Assembly (NCBI GenBank): GCA_037893245.1
Contig: JBAIAA010000532.1
Coordinates: forward strand, 951,535 to 1,015,534
Direction of reading: 5' to 3'
Length of the DNA: 64,000 nt
Source of the DNA: Crossaster papposus
Taxonomy: Eukaryota; Echinodermata; Asteroidea; Velatida; Solasteridae
Below are positions 62,009 to 64,000 of the stretch, piece after piece. Every line of letters starts with the position of its first letter. The first letter of the stretch is position 1. The notes below the pieces were generated by a model. It saw only the letters and a list, made by a program, of their open reading frames with translations. It made no database searches and had not been told where the DNA came from. The translations under genes were made by a program, and so were the position numbers.

Positions 62009-63180
62009 CTCGGCAGCCGAAATCTCCCTCTCTCCTCTGCCCTCGACTTTAGTTTAATTCCAACGACAAGTCAGTTGATTTAGCACAGCACGGCAAGCAA
62101 CTAGACGACTGTTTTAACAGGATAAACGAAAATGAAGCCGGCTAAACTTCGTGACATTCACAGCATGGACATCACGGAAAGCGCAAAAGGCGATGTCAAT
62201 GTCATGATATTCGAGAGATATTCAGTTTTAACCACAATGACAATAACCAACTTATTCCTCCATGCAATATAACTGATGTAAAACAAATATTCTACATTGC
62301 CTACGTCAACCACTGTTCACGAAAGTCTCCCACGGCTCGTAACGTCAACAAAATCAGTGACCCAAATCGCACATGTACATGACATACTGTGCGCGGTACG
62401 TAAATTACACACCTGTTCGCCGAACTAAAATCGCTGGTAACTAACACAAAACGTGCAGAATTACTACCAGTTAGCAGCAGGTTTTTTAATTCTTCATAAC
62501 CTTAGCTTCGGTTTCGGGTTTGCCTCCGACTTCGGATCGGCTTTGCCTCCGATTTCTGAATAACTGGGACTTCGCTGTAAAGCAAATCAAATGGAGATAT
62601 TCAAATTTTTGGCTTTATTTCAACCGATTGAATGTTTATGAAGTATAAAAAGCGCCCAAATGCAGCTGGAGTTCTCGCAGTTGAATCGACTTAAGCCAAA
62701 GATGAAACGAAGTTAGAAATTCGAAAAGGCCCAAAGGTCATTTTGAAGGCTTGTCCTATCTCAATACTAGTAAAATCCAGTATTTTTGTTTTTTTAGTGC
62801 ATAATCAGTGTTCGCACATCAATTGTAAAGTTGTAAATAAATGGTTAGAAATATGTACATACGATCAAAATGAGAAGAAATATGACTCTAAAGGACTTAT
62901 TCACTCTTCGAATAAGGGGTGGAGCCCGATCAAATCCAACACGCAAAAGTCATAAGGCAGTTTTCTAAACTCCAGCTTCGTCTCCGAATCGGTTTTTGTA
63001 TCCATTGTGGAGCCAAAGACTAAGTTGGATTTGGAAAACGGCCATAGATGGTGTCGTACCAAAGAGCAAAATCGAACGCTCATTAGTGATGTGCATTTCA
63101 GTTTTGAGCGTATCAGCTTAGATTACGCACCCATATGCGTACATTTATCATGAAGAGGTATATATATATATTTTTTTTTT
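62009..63180. other. Upstream flank of rhophilin
   Basis: The promoter and 5' UTR should lie at the left. 62470-62560 holds diverged tandem copies of ttgcctccgacttcgg. No further gene was recognised. Confidence 0.45.
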
Positions 63181-63511
63181 GGGGGGGTTGTATTTTATGG
63201 TAAATATCGTATATCTTGCCTGTCCGAAGTTTTACAATCATAGATGCCGAGAAAAGCACGAAAACGGCGTTTGTTTTCAACCGGCCATCAAGCAGTTATT
63301 CTAATGTTATCTTTGTTTTTGCGATCGCTGTCCGGCGATCGCGAATTTGTCTTTATATAATTCTATTTAACAAAAATAATTACAGGATATCTAGCGCAAT
63401 CATTTTGCTGGATGTCTAGAATCATTATTTACTTTCAAATGAGTAAGATATTTCTTAATAATTCGGTAGTAAATATTTTCGATATCTGCAAATGGTGTAT
63501 CCTGATCCTAC
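63181..63511 (+). mobile_element. 'AAAGGTAGGATACACC' MITE, copy 8 (left end missing)
   Basis: It starts at ggttgtattttatggtaaat after an AT and poly-T/poly-G stretch and keeps gcgatcgctgtccggcgatc and the right end caaatggtgtatcctgatcc. Confidence 0.8.
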
Positions 63512-64000
63512 CAATAGGTAAACAAGTAAATGTACCACAAAATGCATTTTGCCAAACGTTCAATCTACTTTTCTACTTACAGGAAATATAGAAAAGTAGA
63601 ACAATGCATTTGACAACAAATTTTAATCTACTTTGCGGCTATTTTGAAAGCAGAAAGCTGAGATCATTGTTCACTTTTTGAACCCATATTGTTTTAAGAA
63701 ACATGTTTCCAGAAACGAACAAATACCAACAGCGGGGACACTGTCACATTATTATTATATGATACGTTGATTTTAAAACAGATACAAATTTTCCATATTT
63801 ATTATCATATAAAAAAATTACCCCCCCCCCCCCGATATTCCCGGTGGTTCTTGATGACATTATGCAAGGTATTTGGCAACCGCATCGTCAAAACTGCCCC
63901 AAAATAGTCATTAAGGAAAAATAGAGGACGCTATACAAGTTTAATGGTGACTGCGAATGGCCGGCGACGCTCTGCGCCCTTCGATGTACGCACATACCTT
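63512..64000. other. Window end, no gene seen
   Basis: Contains a short inverted pair tctacttttctactt/gaaaagtaga and a 15-base C run near 63823. No exon can be supported. Confidence 0.5.

Overview
This is an animal nuclear genome, most likely from a marine invertebrate deuterostome and plausibly an echinoderm such as a sea star. The evidence is compact conserved exons with GT-AG (once GC-AG) introns, an NLR of the NACHT-LRR type that is expanded in echinoderms and amphioxus, and introns full of MITEs, tRNA-derived SINEs and CR1/L2-like LINE pieces. The species call is inference. No database search was possible.

Three protein genes can be built exon by exon with consistent splice phases.
(1) 2187-12835, minus: an NLR-type gene. 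A large NACHT-LRR exon is preceded by three related exons of 108-111 bp carrying a repeated V-S-G-S-H-N motif, a Pro/Gln linker exon, and exons that together encode two hydrophobic segments. The model gives 1034 residues and has no located start codon.
(2) 14491-24284, plus: a complete seven-exon gene for mitochondrial 2,4-dienoyl-CoA reductase (DECR1), 334 residues. Its introns hold an antisense LINE, a 2-kb 18-bp minisatellite and a 1.8-kb 19-bp minisatellite.
(3) 30028-62008, minus: a complete twelve-exon rhophilin gene, 717 residues, with HR1, BRO1 and PDZ domains. It spans 32 kb because of transposon-filled introns.

Layout: 1-2130 is repeat-rich flank. 2187-12835 is the NLR gene. 12836-14490 is the gap between the divergent NLR and DECR1 genes and contains two palindromic CRE sites. 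14491-24284 is DECR1. 24285-30027 lies between the converging 3' ends of DECR1 and rhophilin. 30028-62008 is rhophilin. 62009-64000 is its upstream flank. The three genes have unrelated jobs (innate-immune-type sensor, fatty-acid oxidation, Rho signalling), and nothing suggests they work together.

The repeats are informative. One family has TTAA target duplications (piggyBac-like, seven copies). Two elements have TTA duplications (Harbinger-like). There is one pogo-like element with TA, one hAT-like element with 8 bp, and one foldback with 10-11 bp. A ~375-bp MITE family has at least eight copies. Two retrotransposons are nested. The most unusual are three tiny hairpin insertions of 22-44 bp, each beginning CAT and flanked by 7-bp direct repeats, two of them in repeats whose other copies show the empty site.

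The best candidate for an undescribed system is the NLR, whose short tandemly duplicated motif exons resemble amyloid/RHIM-type signalling motifs and sit between two predicted membrane segments and the NACHT domain.
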